From NCBI GenBank assembly GCA_027574665.1, contig CM050648.1:139252175-139316174 (forward strand): a stretch of 64,000 nucleotides of DNA, read 5' to 3'. The notes below the pieces were generated by a model that made no database searches, was not told the DNA's origin, and was given only the letters and a program-made list of their open reading frames with translations. The stretch comes from Rhynochetos jubatus (Eukaryota; Chordata; Aves; Eurypygiformes; Rhynochetidae). Each line of letters begins with the position of its first letter. Within the stretch, counting starts at the first letter, position 1. The translations under genes and the position numbers were made by a program. Positions 41,801-62,200 of this stretch are shown one piece after another.

Positions 41801-44800
41801 AACTGCCAGCTCTTACACTCTAAAGCAGGGGTCAGGAAGGGCACTTAACAGCGTCTCTTCATCACACATTTCCAGTAGGTGCCTCTGGGCATATTACATT
41901 TACAATAACCTGTACCTTGGTTACCAGGTTGCTCTCTCCAGCGAGCACTTCCATCTCAAAATTTCTGTACGTGCTGTCAATAATACTGGTTTTGTTCACT
42001 ACACAGGTGATTCCGGGATTCTTGTCAATTATAACCTGCCCTGAAAGAGAGGGCAAAAGATATGCCGGTTAAGGGACTACAGTCTCTTCATGTTGTGCAA
42101 GAGATACAACCACTGCTCCTTACAGTTAAATTAACCAAAGTTAAGCATGTATTAGAACTACCCTAACGATTCAGGGTTGCAGATGGGACATTTTCCTGAG
42201 GCACATACCTTACCCTGACCCAACGCTGCGTGAAGGGAGACCACCATGACTGTAAGAGGGAACCGTGCCTCCTGTGCGCAGCTACAGCAGCAGCACAAGG
42301 CCGTTTGAAGTCAAAATAGAATGAAAGGAAAGAAAAACAATCGAGTTTTCTTTGTACACATAATTTCTAGGTAAAATAATTGTTAAAATATCTTTTTAAC
42401 AATATACAAAGTATACAAGTTGCTTTTTTTCAGAGTTATTTAACCTACCAATCAAATGTCTGTATGGTAGCTGATGATCTCTAAGATTCAAATGAGCTAT
42501 GTGACCAACACGGCTAAATCCAGAGGTGATTTCTTGACCTTCAGGAAGGACTGCTCGTAGGATCTCCTCAGACTTGAAATTCTCGTAAGTCAGCTCCAAG
42601 TTATACCTGGACACCTCCGGATGAACATCAAGCTGTTTTAATACCTCTTGCTCCGATTCTCCCAAAGAGAATTCTGGTATTTTCTGAGGATCCAAAATAA
42701 CAAGCCTACTGTCCTGATCTCCTGGATCCTCAACCACTCGCTTTAGACCAGGACGCTGTAGTACCGTATGTTTTAGGGACTTCAGCAGAGCATTTACGGT
42801 TTCTTTCTTGACTCTAAGAGCTGGCACGACAACCGTCCTTTTAAAAGCGTCTCTGTTGAGTCGTGTCATCCCACGCACGTCAGGATGCGGCGAATAGAGT
42901 TCTAGATTAGCTTTATCCTCCACACTTTCAGGCATTGTAAAAAACCTATTTCTTTTCACTGCTACAAAGAGCCCAGGTATGCTGCCAGAATATTGCTCCA
43001 ACAGCATCCAAACCGCTGGAAATGATGTATTCGATGCAGCTGTCCTAAAATGATTAGTTTTCAGTAGTCTGGCAGAGTATCCAAATCTCCATAAAGTCCT
43101 AGAAGAGAAATTATTCATTTTATAGACATTATGTAATCATGCCATTCACATGGCTGCAAATCACACGGATTTGCTGTTCTCTTAAACTAGAATTTCCACC
43201 CGTACCAAACAATCCACAATAGTTCAGTAAAGCTCTTTATTATTAATTATATACTATAAATTTCTGTCCTTTTGCAAAGGTATTTTTAGACTTAAACATT
43301 AACTAGCTTTAAGCAATGAGATAATCTCCCCCCCACCAAAACGCAACGACCTCTCCTTGTTCTAATAAACGTGCTATTAATCCCAGCAAGCGAATGGAAA
43401 AGGTTCTACTGTCTCGATCTTACTGTCGGATCCCGTCTGTCTCTGATAAAACTCATTACCAAGCAGTGGTTGCTAGAAAACAGTTATTAGCACTGGTGGT
43501 TGTAATCACTCTTCAGCCATTTCTGCCTCCTGTGCCCCAGTGGCAGGGAGTTCCACACTCCGTAGTGCCTTTTCTCCACATGCTGCATGCCAGAAAGTCC
43601 CAGAATTAAATGCAGAATTCCCCCAACGGTGCAGGGAAGCATTAGTAACGTCTGTTCAAGCGCCTGAACCCCCCTCCACAGTTCAGTCATAGGACGGGGA
43701 CTTGAAAAGTAGCTTTACGCTTCTCTAAATGGTTTCCTCCGCTAGAAACAGTCCAAAGGGGCCCAACTTTTCTGACTCTGCGCCCGCTGCTCCTGGGCAG
43801 GAACCAGTGATTTAGGTAGTGTTTGAGGCTGATGTTTCTCCTGACTTCTTGGGATGTTTGTTGTAAGACTGGGGGTTGATAGGAGAGGTGCAAGCTAGCT
43901 CTGAAAGGAAACTGGTTCTCTTGCCTGCCTCAGATTTCTACACCCTGACATGCAGGCCGCTGCCCGCCATCAGGGTAACCAGCCATGCGGCCGCTTCTTC
44001 AGAAGAGGAGCTGTGCCCAGGCCCTAGCCAAGCTGGCCCTGCTCCCATCCCCTCTTCTCCACAGATCCCAGCTCCTCGCTGAGACTCCCGACATCTCCAA
44101 GCCAGCCCATTTCCCAACGCCAAGGTTTTGGCAAAACACACCTCCTTCCCCTGTTGACTCAAAACCAAACACGGCATTCTTCACGCCTGCTACAGAGACA
44201 CTTCATCCATGGCCGGAGCCTCCCAGTGCGTTTTCTTAGGCATTCCCCTTCTCCCTAGCTGGAAACTGCCGGCCGAGCTTGCGTGGGCTTCTTGGCCCGA
44301 GATCAGGCCCGCAAGGCAACGGCCCGGCGCTGGGCCTGGGTGGAGGCTGCCGCAGCAGCCATCCTGACCAAGAGCACTACCACATTCCCAGCGTTGTCTC
44401 TCAAAGCCCGGTCCCCGCCCCGCACCCACGGCCCCGCCAAGATGCCCGGTGCCCCGTTCTGCCCTCAGCAGCCTGAGGTCACTCGGGGCTGGGGGCGCTG
44501 CTGGGGGGGCGCTGCTGGGGGGGGGGGGGGGGGGGGGGGCGCTGCCCGGCCCGGGCTCCACGCGCGGCACCGGGCACCGCACACAGAGTGCTCCGGAAGG
44601 GTGGGTGAGGCGACGGCCGGGCCTCGCCCTGGGAAGGGGGACCCTCACCGGGGCGGGGGGTGCCTCTCTGCGCTCCCCGCCCCTCCCCGCTGGCAGCCGC
44701 CGCCTCAGGCCCACCGCGGCCCAGGCCGCTTGCCCCGGCTGGAGGGGAGCAGGCCCGGCCGGGGGCCGCCGCGGGCCCCCCCGTCACGCAGGCCGCGGCC

Positions 44801-44848
44801 GGGCCCGCCCCGCGGCTGCCGCCACACCACCGCCCGCCCTCACCTCAT
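38772..44848 (-). CDS. TRMT5: TRMT5, tRNA (guanine37-N1)-methyltransferase, complete, five coding exons
   Basis: Transfers methyl from S-adenosylmethionine to N1 of G37, beside the anticodon, preventing +1 frameshifting; it acts on cytosolic and mitochondrial tRNAs. Coding exons, all with GT-AG introns and continuous phase: 44844-44848, 42449-43098, 41916-42040, 39773-40427, 38772-38836. They sum to 1500 bases, 499 residues; human is about 509. Visible motifs are [14 protein letters not shown] (272-285), the SAM loop [12 protein letters not shown] (300-311), NDLNPES (322-328), MDGRDF (350-355) and the NLP motif (384-386) typical of Trm5. The first 50 residues are Arg-rich with a single acidic residue, like a mitochondrial presequence. 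Met57 (MPESVEDK, preceded by FFT) matches the conserved internal methionine of human TRMT5. The start was chosen because ATG-AG then GTGAGG splices in phase to the exon at 43098, giving [14 protein letters not shown]. The gene is divergent with SLC38A6 and convergent with MNAT1. Identity is certain; the first exon is less so. Confidence 0.95.
38837..39772 (-). other. TRMT5: TRMT5 intron 4
   Basis: About 0.94 kb GT-AG intron. No gene or repeat was recognised in it. Confidence 0.8.
39773..40427 (-). CDS. TRMT5: TRMT5 coding exon 4 (catalytic domain)
   Basis: 655 bases from GTC-AAA-GAA-AAT (after GACTTTCAG) to GAAG|GTAAGG. It carries the whole SAM-binding Rossmann core: the DVFAG loop, NDLNPES, MDGRDF and NLP. 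The C-terminal [17 protein letters not shown] block is also present. The frame is intact. Confidence 0.96.
40428..41915 (-). other. TRMT5: TRMT5 intron 3
   Basis: About 1.49 kb GT-AG intron. Nothing further was recognised. Confidence 0.85.
41916..42040 (-). CDS. TRMT5: TRMT5 coding exon 3
   Basis: 125 bases after a TCTCTTTCAG acceptor, ending AAG|GTACAG. It encodes [16 protein letters not shown] and [18 protein letters not shown], closely matching human TRMT5. Phases 1 in and 0 out fit both neighbours. Confidence 0.95.
42041..42448 (-). other. TRMT5: TRMT5 intron 2
   Basis: About 0.41 kb GT-AG intron without recognised elements. Confidence 0.85.
42449..43098 (-). CDS. TRMT5: TRMT5 coding exon 2
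   Basis: The acceptor TTTCTCTTCTAG precedes G-ACT-TTA-TGG and the donor is ATTG|GTAGGT. The exon encodes residues 2 to 219 (part): the presequence, the N-terminal D1-type region, and conserved [25 protein letters not shown] and [19 protein letters not shown]. It is 650 bases with no internal stop. Confidence 0.95.
43099..44843 (-). other. TRMT5: TRMT5 intron 1
   Basis: About 1.75 kb. The promoter-near half is part of the CpG island and holds the 23-base G run. The far half is ordinary sequence. Confidence 0.7.
44517..44539 (+). repeat. 23-base G run with GGGGGCGCTGCT repeats
   Basis: An unbroken 23-G run on the plus strand, preceded by two copies of a CTGGGGG-GCGCTG unit. It lies in TRMT5 intron 1, where it is a C run on the coding strand. 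G-quadruplex forming potential is high, and its exact length may be unreliable in assemblies. Confidence 0.85.
44844..44848 (-). CDS. TRMT5: TRMT5 coding exon 1 (5 coding bases)
   Basis: On the minus strand GGCATGAG is followed by the strong donor GTGAGGG. It contributes ATG plus AG; the next exon supplies G, making Met-Arg, then TLWRFG. There is a G at -3 of the ATG. It is inferred from splice-site and phase fit, not from transcripts. Confidence 0.72.
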
Positions 44849-45056
44849 GCCGAGCGCCGCCGCGCGCGCCGGCACCCCCGCACGTCATCACCGCACGTCA
44901 TCACCGCCGCCGTGACGCCGCGCCGCTCCGTCTGGCAGAGCGGAAGGGGGGGCGGGACTGGAGCAGAGGCCCCGCCCCCCTCGACCCCGCCCCCCTCCGG
45001 CCCCGCCCCCCCGGCGGCGCTGCCCTCAGAGGCGCGGAGGCGCGGCGCGGGGTGCC
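44849..45056. promoter_or_regulatory. Bidirectional promoter of TRMT5 (-) and SLC38A6 (+)
   Basis: The two start codons are only 208 bases apart and point away from each other. Between them lie a perfect tandem repeat of CGCACGTCATCAC (44879-44904, CRE-like), another TGACG half site at 44913-44917 and an ETS/GABPA core CGGAAG at 44941-44946. GC boxes are at about 44948-44955, 44968-44980, 44984-44995 and 44999-45012. There is no TATA box. This is the usual layout of housekeeping divergent promoters. Transcription start sites are unknown. Confidence 0.85.
44879..44904 (-). promoter_or_regulatory. Tandem CRE-like sites, 13-base unit x2
   Basis: CGCACGTCATCAC repeated twice without change. On the minus strand it reads GTGATGACGTGCG, containing TGACG, the CREB/ATF half site. 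It lies 31-56 bases upstream of the TRMT5 start codon, so it could be core promoter or 5' UTR. Confidence 0.7.
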
Positions 45057-54221
<9,165 letters not shown>

Positions 54222-57200
54222 GTAAGAAACTTCATATGCTCAATATTAACTGAGTATAACCTCTACAGTCTACAAAGCTCCACAAACACCGAAGGCAGTA
54301 AATGAAAGTGTTCTTAAGAGACTGATTAAAAGGACAGAAAACTTACAGAAAAGCTTTATGTGATCTCGCTAAGCGGAAGTGCTGTAGTCGTGGGGTACAT
54401 GGGGGGATTTAGGCGGTTGGAGTGTGTGCCTCGTACCGCATCGCAGGACGCGGAGCACATCTAGCGTAGCTGGCCTTGCTGATGAGAAGGGGCTGAGGAA
54501 GCGTAATCTCCGCTCTGCCGTTCTGTACATTTGCACCCGGCAGCTACATTTTATCATATCATGTGTTTTGGTTTTTGCTCTTGGAACTTGTGCGTTTTAG
54601 TGATTTGTGTAACAGCTGAGTGTTTACTTAGCCGTGAAGTTTCATATGTTCTTTATTAATGGTAGGTTGTGGGTTTTTTTGTTTTGTTAGTTCAATACTT
54701 TGGGTTTTGGGGGGTTGTTTACTTTGCTGACTTTCATCATGTGGGCTCATAACCTGTGTTGTTGTATGCTGGGCTGTCCAGTTCCATTATTCTTACTTTG
54801 TCTTCCTTGGCGCATGACACAATGAAATGACACTAGCTGTCATTTGTATTAAAGTAATTGCCGAAGCATTTAAACTCTTACTCAGGTATGTTCACATACT
54901 TGATAATCACTAAGTAGCAGTGCCCTTAGAAATTAATTATCTGAAAGTAGACAGTATTTAACGGAACAACTTTCAATTTCTTTGGCCATAAATGTTTTGG
55001 ATACTTTGAGGGATGAGGGAATTGTGTGAAAGCTCCCTCCTGTCCGTCCCGTACCCCCAAGAGATACACATGTTCATATACCCTGGCAGAAGGAAACAGC
55101 ATTCCAGCACCGTTCTTCTTTCCTTTGAAAAAACTGGAATCTTCTGTTACATTAAAAGCTCCAACAATAAAAACTGCCTAATTGAAAAGGCTATAAAACC
55201 CCAAGCATTAATTAGGAGCGAACGTATTAATTCCAAGATTAAGGATTATTTATTCATAGAGGTTTTAGAGGATGTTCTGTAGCAGAGAACAATTTTTTTT
55301 AATTTCCTTTCCCGTTTGAGTGGACCTCTAAGTAAACAGTACTAGAGAAGGAGGGATACACAGTACAGGTTGTGGAGACTGTGGGATCGTGTAGAAGACT
55401 GTGTGGTCAAAGGAAATCTGACTCTCATTTCTTCCTCACAGCAGTTCATAACCTTCTCTGTGTCATTTTTAATAAAATTCAGCGCAGTAACTCTAGAGCC
55501 CCACACTAGTGTATGCTGGATATTATCAAACTACTTATTCCGTCTTCTGCAGCGGACTTCTCTGCCAACAAGTTGGGCCTGGTTTGCCAACCAGTGGTTT
55601 TCCATCTAAGTAGTTAAAAAATAGGTTTTTGGAAGTTGAAACTCCTCTTTCAAATATTTTTAGTGACCTCATTTTGATGGAAATTTTCAAAACTCTCTTT
55701 CGGTTCTTCTGGTTCCAAAGGCAGTATCTTTCCCGCAAGAGAATAGCGGTTCATGCATCTGGTACGGTCGCTTGCAAAGATCACGTAGTTTCAAATGCGC
55801 TGGAAAGGGAAAGCCGACTTCCCTTCTCCGAGTCAGTTAGCATTGCTAACGCCAACACGTGCCGCAGGGTGCGATCCGTGGAAACACGGGTTGCAAGTTG
55901 GACCTCCTTGGCACCTTCTCCCATCCAGAAGGTGTATTGTGCTGTCATTGCAAGGAGCTATCACAGCTTCTGTCTAGTATTTAGGTTTCTGTTGGGGAAC
56001 AGGGCTCCCAGCTGCATTATTTCTGCCTTTGGCAGAGTCCTGTGATGCTGCAGTCCAAGTCAGCAGAGCAGCACTGTGTCAGGAACCGCTTTGGAGATGA
56101 CTGTGCTGCCGGCTAACAGGCTCTTAGAAATAGGAGGGGTGAAGAGCTCTCTTCGCCTCTCACTGAGCCGTGACTCTTGAAGATATGCGTAGGAAGAAAG
56201 GAAATCGTCTTGTCTTTCTGGTCCACCTGCAAATTTTAAATGGGAGTGGTGAAACTGGTTTGTCCAGAACAGAAGCCGTGCTGGAATTAAGCGTAAAATG
56301 TGCCCTCTCCTCTTAGTGCACTTTGGTAGGTATTCCTCTCTTTTTGGGTTGGTTTTTTTTCCCGTTTGAAGCAATTTGCAGCACTGTGCCTGTTGGCCAG
56401 ACATCCAGAGTCTGTCGACATCTTTAATTTCAGAGTAAGGCTAAAAATAAAATTGTTTTCTGTTACCCCCTCCATCATCAGACCTGGGTACATTGCATCA
56501 TACGGTATCTTGTTTCAAAAGTGATTGGAGAGCATGAGATAACGAATGATGGTTTGTGATTAAAATAAGCAACTGTACTAGGGCTATTGTTGCTATCAGC
56601 ATCTAGTCTGGGCTTTTTTAAAGTCTGGTCCGATCATTTCTAAAAATAATTTTAAGCGTGGAAGTGATTTACATTCATTTGTGGTGGAGAGAGCTCTTTA
56701 GTAATCATTTAATATAGTGATGCTTTCCAATTTGCCACCTGTGCTTTTTTAAACAGAAAGCTTAAAGTGCAGATTTGAATTTGACATCCTAATTGCATAG
56801 AGTTAGGGATTTATGTAGATAGGGGAGTTGATTTTTCTACTAACAGGATACCCAAATGAAAAAATGAAAGATTGTTGTACAGCTACAGGAAAGCACTGGT
56901 TGGTCAAATCTGGAATTTAAAAGGTCTAAAAAAAATTGATTTCAACTACATTGCTTGGAATTTTAACGTGTATCTCCAACCTGAGTGCTCACCTTCCCTG
57001 CGGATTTTTAATCGTCTCGTGGAACACTTTATGTTAATCCAAGTAACACCAATCAAATGCCAAAATCCATTTGAAGTACCAAGGGTTAACTAAGGATGCA
57101 TCAGGATAATGCATTAACTTTGCAATATCCAAATGTAATTTCAAATACAGTGACTTGAAGACTTTACAGAAATGCGAATTCTTAGCTTGGAGCGGTTAAA

Positions 57201-58914
57201 CTTTGAGAGTGTTTGCCTACCTTTCCCTCTGTCGGTATGTACTTGTTCTCCGCAATGTAGGTATTTAATAAAGTGAAACCAAACGTTTGAGTGGGGTGGC
57301 CAAAGCTACTCATTTTTATATTGTTCTATTTGTCAGTATTTTGGCCCAATCCAGCAGCCCTTTAAATAACCAGCGATTAGTCACATGTGAACTGCCTTGT
57401 TCTCGAAAGAGCTAGTTGGTGTGTCTGTGGGGTTGCAAAGTGGACACCAGAAAGGAAGCTGTCAGCTTGCCTGCTACCAGGCTGGTACTCTGTCCATTCC
57501 CCTGGTCCCTTTCACCCTACTCCTCTAAGTGGGATGATCATCCAAATACCCATTTCCTGCCTGTCATGCAGAAGATCCTGAAGGATTTCAGACCTTGAAC
57601 GAGCCCTCTAAGATCAGTGTGCGCCCTTGGGGAAGTTCTGCGCCTGGAGGTGTAGAAGGAGCGAGGGAGGCTGCTGTGGAAAACTCTGAATTACAGGGCT
57701 CTTTGTGTAATCCCTGCCCAGGAGCGACTGGAGTTGGACCGAGTCCCTGCTATTGTTTTAACAGTGTTGTGCTTCTAGGAAGTGATGGATGAGGCACAGT
57801 GGGCCAAAGCTGTGACTGAGCATCACGCAGCCCTTCCCCCTCCTGCCAGGGAACTGGTGTGAGCTTCCTAGATGCTTTCCTAAGGGGGGACAGGAAGACG
57901 GGAATTTCTCCTCCTGGAATTGTCCCCGCTGCAGATGTGACTGAAAAGGACAGTCCACAGCCTGGGAGAAAATCGGTAGGAATCTCAAAGCACATGTAAT
58001 GAAGTTCGAGAGGGAATTATTTTAGCAAGGCTGGTGGAAAAACGGAGATGAACACAATAAAGTATTGCACAAGAGCAGCTCTCTGTTGCCAACACTAACA
58101 AATCTGCAGCGTTGAGGTCGAGCAGGAAGCGTGTGGGGAGTTTTACAGCAGGTTTCTCGGGGCTGCGGGCTGGTATCAGCTGAAGGTCACAGCTGGGGGG
58201 GGGGGCACAGGGGGCCTGGTAGCTGTGACACACAGAATCGGACCTTCAGACTGCTGAGAACCTGAGTCCAGCTGTTTAAAATTTTATTAGCAGTGGGGGT
58301 TAAGTGCAACAGTGGAACCTGCCACGTAGCATAGGTGGTCTGTGCGAGGTTTTTTTAGCAACAGACCTTTATTATTTTTGATTTCGGTAGGGTGAGATGC
58401 ACGGGGAGGGGGGGCGTTCTCATGGGGCTGAGGGTCAGTACGAGCAACCAGCCTGTCTTGGCTTCTACCCAAGCGATGTTGCAGTCAGTCTCTGGAACTA
58501 AGCTTTGCAGATGAAGTTTTGCAAAGAATTATTTGCTTTCTAGTATAAATACAGCTTAATTAAGTGTAATTTCTGTAACTGGTGCTTGCGGGTTTTGTTT
58601 CGGTGTTCTGCAGTTAACGTGTCCTCTTCGTAAGAATAAATAACGAGGGAAAGAGATTGTTCCGTATCCCTGGAGCGCTGTTTCATCCTCGGGTGTGCCT
58701 GAATGCTGTAGGCAGTAAATGGAAGTTGTGGGATTAGCCGTGATGGGAGATTCAGTTCTTTAGCTGGGTTTTACGGCCCGTTAATCCAGTTAATGTGACG
58801 GACAACGCACAGAAACCCCGCTATGAATGTAATGCGTGCTTAGTACGTGTCTAACTTTGCAAAGTTCCTATTTTCCGAGCTTCCCGGAGTAAGTCGAGAG
58901 GCGTAACCCCTGGA

Positions 58915-59200
58915 AAAAGCATACAGGCGAACACCAGCCAGAGGGCGGGGGCGAGTAGGCGGGCCGCGGGGTAGGCCGCGACGGCGGGGCCGGGCCTAGG
59001 CCCGGGCGGCGGGCGAGCACCACCATCTGCTGGCCTGGCCTGGCCTGGGCCGCGCTCCCGGGAGAGCCGCCGGGGGCCTCCAGCCCGGTCCCGCTGGATT
59101 CCTCCCCCCTCGCCCCAGTGCTTTTTTTGTGTGCGTGAGGTAAACAATGAAACATGTAACGGAGCAGGCTGCTGGGGGGGGGGCGTGTGCACGCTTTCTG
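58915..59200. promoter_or_regulatory. Small CpG island inside SLC38A6 intron 5
   Basis: An abrupt GC-rich block (GGGCGGGGGCGAGTAGGCGG, then repeated CTGGC units at 59030-59046) in AT-rich intron. It contains a 16-base perfect palindrome at 58990-59005 and a CTCF-like motif at 59020-59033. It could be an alternative promoter, an enhancer or an insulator; no exon is evident. Confidence 0.55.
59020..59033 (+). promoter_or_regulatory. CTCF-like motif in the intronic CpG island
   Basis: CCACCATCTGCTGG matches the reverse CTCF core (CCCYCTRSTGG) at 10 of 11 positions. The match is moderate and binding is unknown. Confidence 0.4.
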
Positions 59201-62200
59201 CGAGGGGTGCTTCCGCACGCTCTGCAGGGGTTAAAGTTACCGAGTGAGTTGGCTGGTTTGGTTTTGCAAGTTACATTTTTTTTCCCCAAGGTTTCATCCA
59301 TTCTGAAAATTTGTTTTAAAAGCACTTAGGAAATTTGTTCCAAATTTAAATGGAGCAAATTTTTTTTGGGGGGGGGAGAGGGGGAATAACCGTACTGTAA
59401 TCAGAGTATACAAACTGAGAATAAACGAATGGCGCAAATCATGGAAGAATAAAATACAGCTTGTGATGTGCCGAGACCTGCATCGTTAATACCTTAAGGA
59501 ATTGCTGAGCTTCCTTTAAGTGTGGGAAATCTAATTCTGTTTTCAAACCAACTTGAATGTTTGTTTTCACAGCGCGGTTTGCTTTTGACCTGGAAGCCTA
59601 ATTATCCTTACTCACTCAAAGTGAGGATTCCCAGTGCAGAGCTGCCTTAATAAAGGGCAGGTTTGTCAGCTCTTGCACGAATTTAACAATTGATGGCCCG
59701 TGCTCTTGTGTTTCCATATTGCAGTGAATAGTTATGGGAAGGTTTGATACTATACAGAATATTAGGCTTGATTTAAAGAAAAAAAACCCCAACAAAAATC
59801 CCAACCTGCAGCTACACTTCAGAAATATACGATGAGCTATGTGGAAAACATTTTACTTTTATTAGCATAACTGTACAAATACAGTTTAAACTAATGAAGT
59901 TAAAAAAAAAAATCTGCTGCCCATGTGTTCCCTTTGGAATAAGAAGGACTTTTTCCTTTTTATTTTAAGCTTGCTATAGGTAAGTTCCAGAGTAATTTAG
60001 GTAAAAGCTAAAGTTGGAAGGGATGAGAAGCAGGGGAGTGGAAATTCATCAGGAGGAGCGTTCATAATGTAGAGAGTAGAGTTGACAAGCTATTTCTGTT
60101 CTCAGAACTTCTCCGTGTGAACAAGCATTGCATCTCCTTTCACATACTACATTCTACATCTGTATTTAAAAACAATCAAATGACCCCAACATTTTTTTTC
60201 TTTTTTTAAGCTTCTACTAAGAGGAAGTATTAAAAAAAAATATATCAGGTAATTGGAAGGAGTCTCAAAATGGAATATGTGGGAGATTCGTTGCAAAATG
60301 CACACAACAGAGTATGCCTTAAGGCCATGTGATGTGAGAGCTAAAATAGTTGATGGTTTTCAGTAGCATCTGTGCATTATTCCTGACGTTTCCACAACCT
60401 GCATTGCTTGCTAGGAGCTCAGTGCAATACTGAAGTACTTCCTAGCTTCCTATTCCCTTCTAATTCTTTGACAGGAAAAAGGGAGCTTGCACAAAATCCT
60501 CTCTAGTTTCACTTTCTTGAAATCCTTCCCTGTTTTCCTTTTTAACTTCATCACATTGTTTGGATTAGGACAGATTCAGTTTTAAACAACCTCCATACCC
60601 AAAGGGGCTTGTCACATGCAGTTATTATGCAGGATCCAGCTTGGTTGGGCTGAAGTGTGTGCAGCGACCAGTAGTGTTCATTCTGCTTTTTCTGTCTTTG
60701 GGCCTCTTTTCAGTATTTTGGGAAAAATAGGGATCTTACTGACTGAACTGTGTAGAGGATGAGCAGTACAAGCATTTCCATTTATCTTAATTATCTGTAG
60801 TCATTCCTGAGGAATCTCTGTCTTACCTGGTATTCCCCCAGGCGAGAATCAAGATCGCTGCTTGTCCTGACTCCCAAATCTGAGCACTTTGTTGTTTAAC
60901 GTTGGAGCTGAAGGGCCAGTGTGGGTGTATTGATACAGTCTATTTTTTCCCCAGCCCCCTGTCTTCTCTGTGAAGTTTGGAGGGTAGATTGGTTACGTTT
61001 TTGAAGGGTGGTTAATAACGTGAGACATCTTTATAGTGCTCTAATATGATCAGCTACAGTGGTAGATTAGGAAAAACTAACCAGAAGAGCTAGATTCAGT
61101 CCCTTCAGTTAAGTGATTTGAAGGGATTTATCATCAACCGTTTTCTAAGGATGGAATAAATTACATGTTTGCACCTCAGTATAATATACATATTTTCTTG
61201 CATCATTGCTGTGGACTTCAGCAAGTGGTTTTTGGGGGAGTAGGATAATAAGGAAAAGCTACACTTCTCTTTTATAACCAAAAAACCACTCACATATTTG
61301 ATTTTAAGATGGGGCTACCTCAGAAGAGGTGTTTTGGGCACTATTAAAAAAATATAACCTTGTTTTCCCTTTTCTCCAGCAACTAATGTTTTTTTCAGGC
61401 GTGGCACACGTGCTCAGTGTTAATCAACGTGGTAGCACGATAGGGACATTCTGAGTAACGTACGCATGGTATGCGGGTTTTGCACATTTGTAGAGAATCC
61501 TTTCTCATGGTGGTACTACAGGTTATAATAACGGAAGCGTAAAGCAAGTACCCTGTTTTGTATTTTAACAAACTTTTTTTTCTGTCAAAGAGCTAATACC
61601 AAGTTTTCAGAACATGGCAAAGTGATATATGTTTTAAGAATGTAATTTCTTGCTGCTTTCAAGGCAGCGGTAAGCCTATTGAATAATAAAGTAGTAATAT
61701 AATCTGGATTTCTGCTGAATACTGTTTTATGGCACTGCTATGTGAAGGCCTATTGAGAAGTTCAGACCTGCTTAGTTCTTCATCAGGTAGCTCTTGATGC
61801 ATACTGAAAATTATTTAAAAATAGCACAATATTTGCAAATTCAGGACCTGAATATTAGGAAATGGGTAAACGAATGTTGCTCACGCGGTTGTAGTTCAGC
61901 GCTTGTTGCGCGTGCGTGTAGCTAAAGCCTCGAACGACGTCATTGTACACCGTTTGTTCTGCAGGAAGCCTCGTTCAGTGCTAAAGACAGATGGCTCCTG
62001 TTGCAAAGAGAAGGTGGCACCGAGAAATCATAACGTACTTTTTCAATTTAGGGGATGAGGCTGGGTGGCAAGAGCAGTAAGTTCTGCTCTGTCATACTAT
62101 GTGCGTGCAAGGCGGGGGGGGGAACTCCGAAGCGAATGTTGTTTCTGACATTTGCTAATACGTTGTGGACGCTTGACTTCTAAAGGTGAATGTATGTTTA

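Noticed and set aside
43098-43118. ATG at 43118 (minus) as the TRMT5 start, giving [10 protein letters not shown]
   Set aside because: A clear acceptor, TTTCTCTTCTAG, lies between this ATG and the conserved sequence, and an upstream ATG exon in the CpG island splices in phase. The NNFSS residues are intron read-through.
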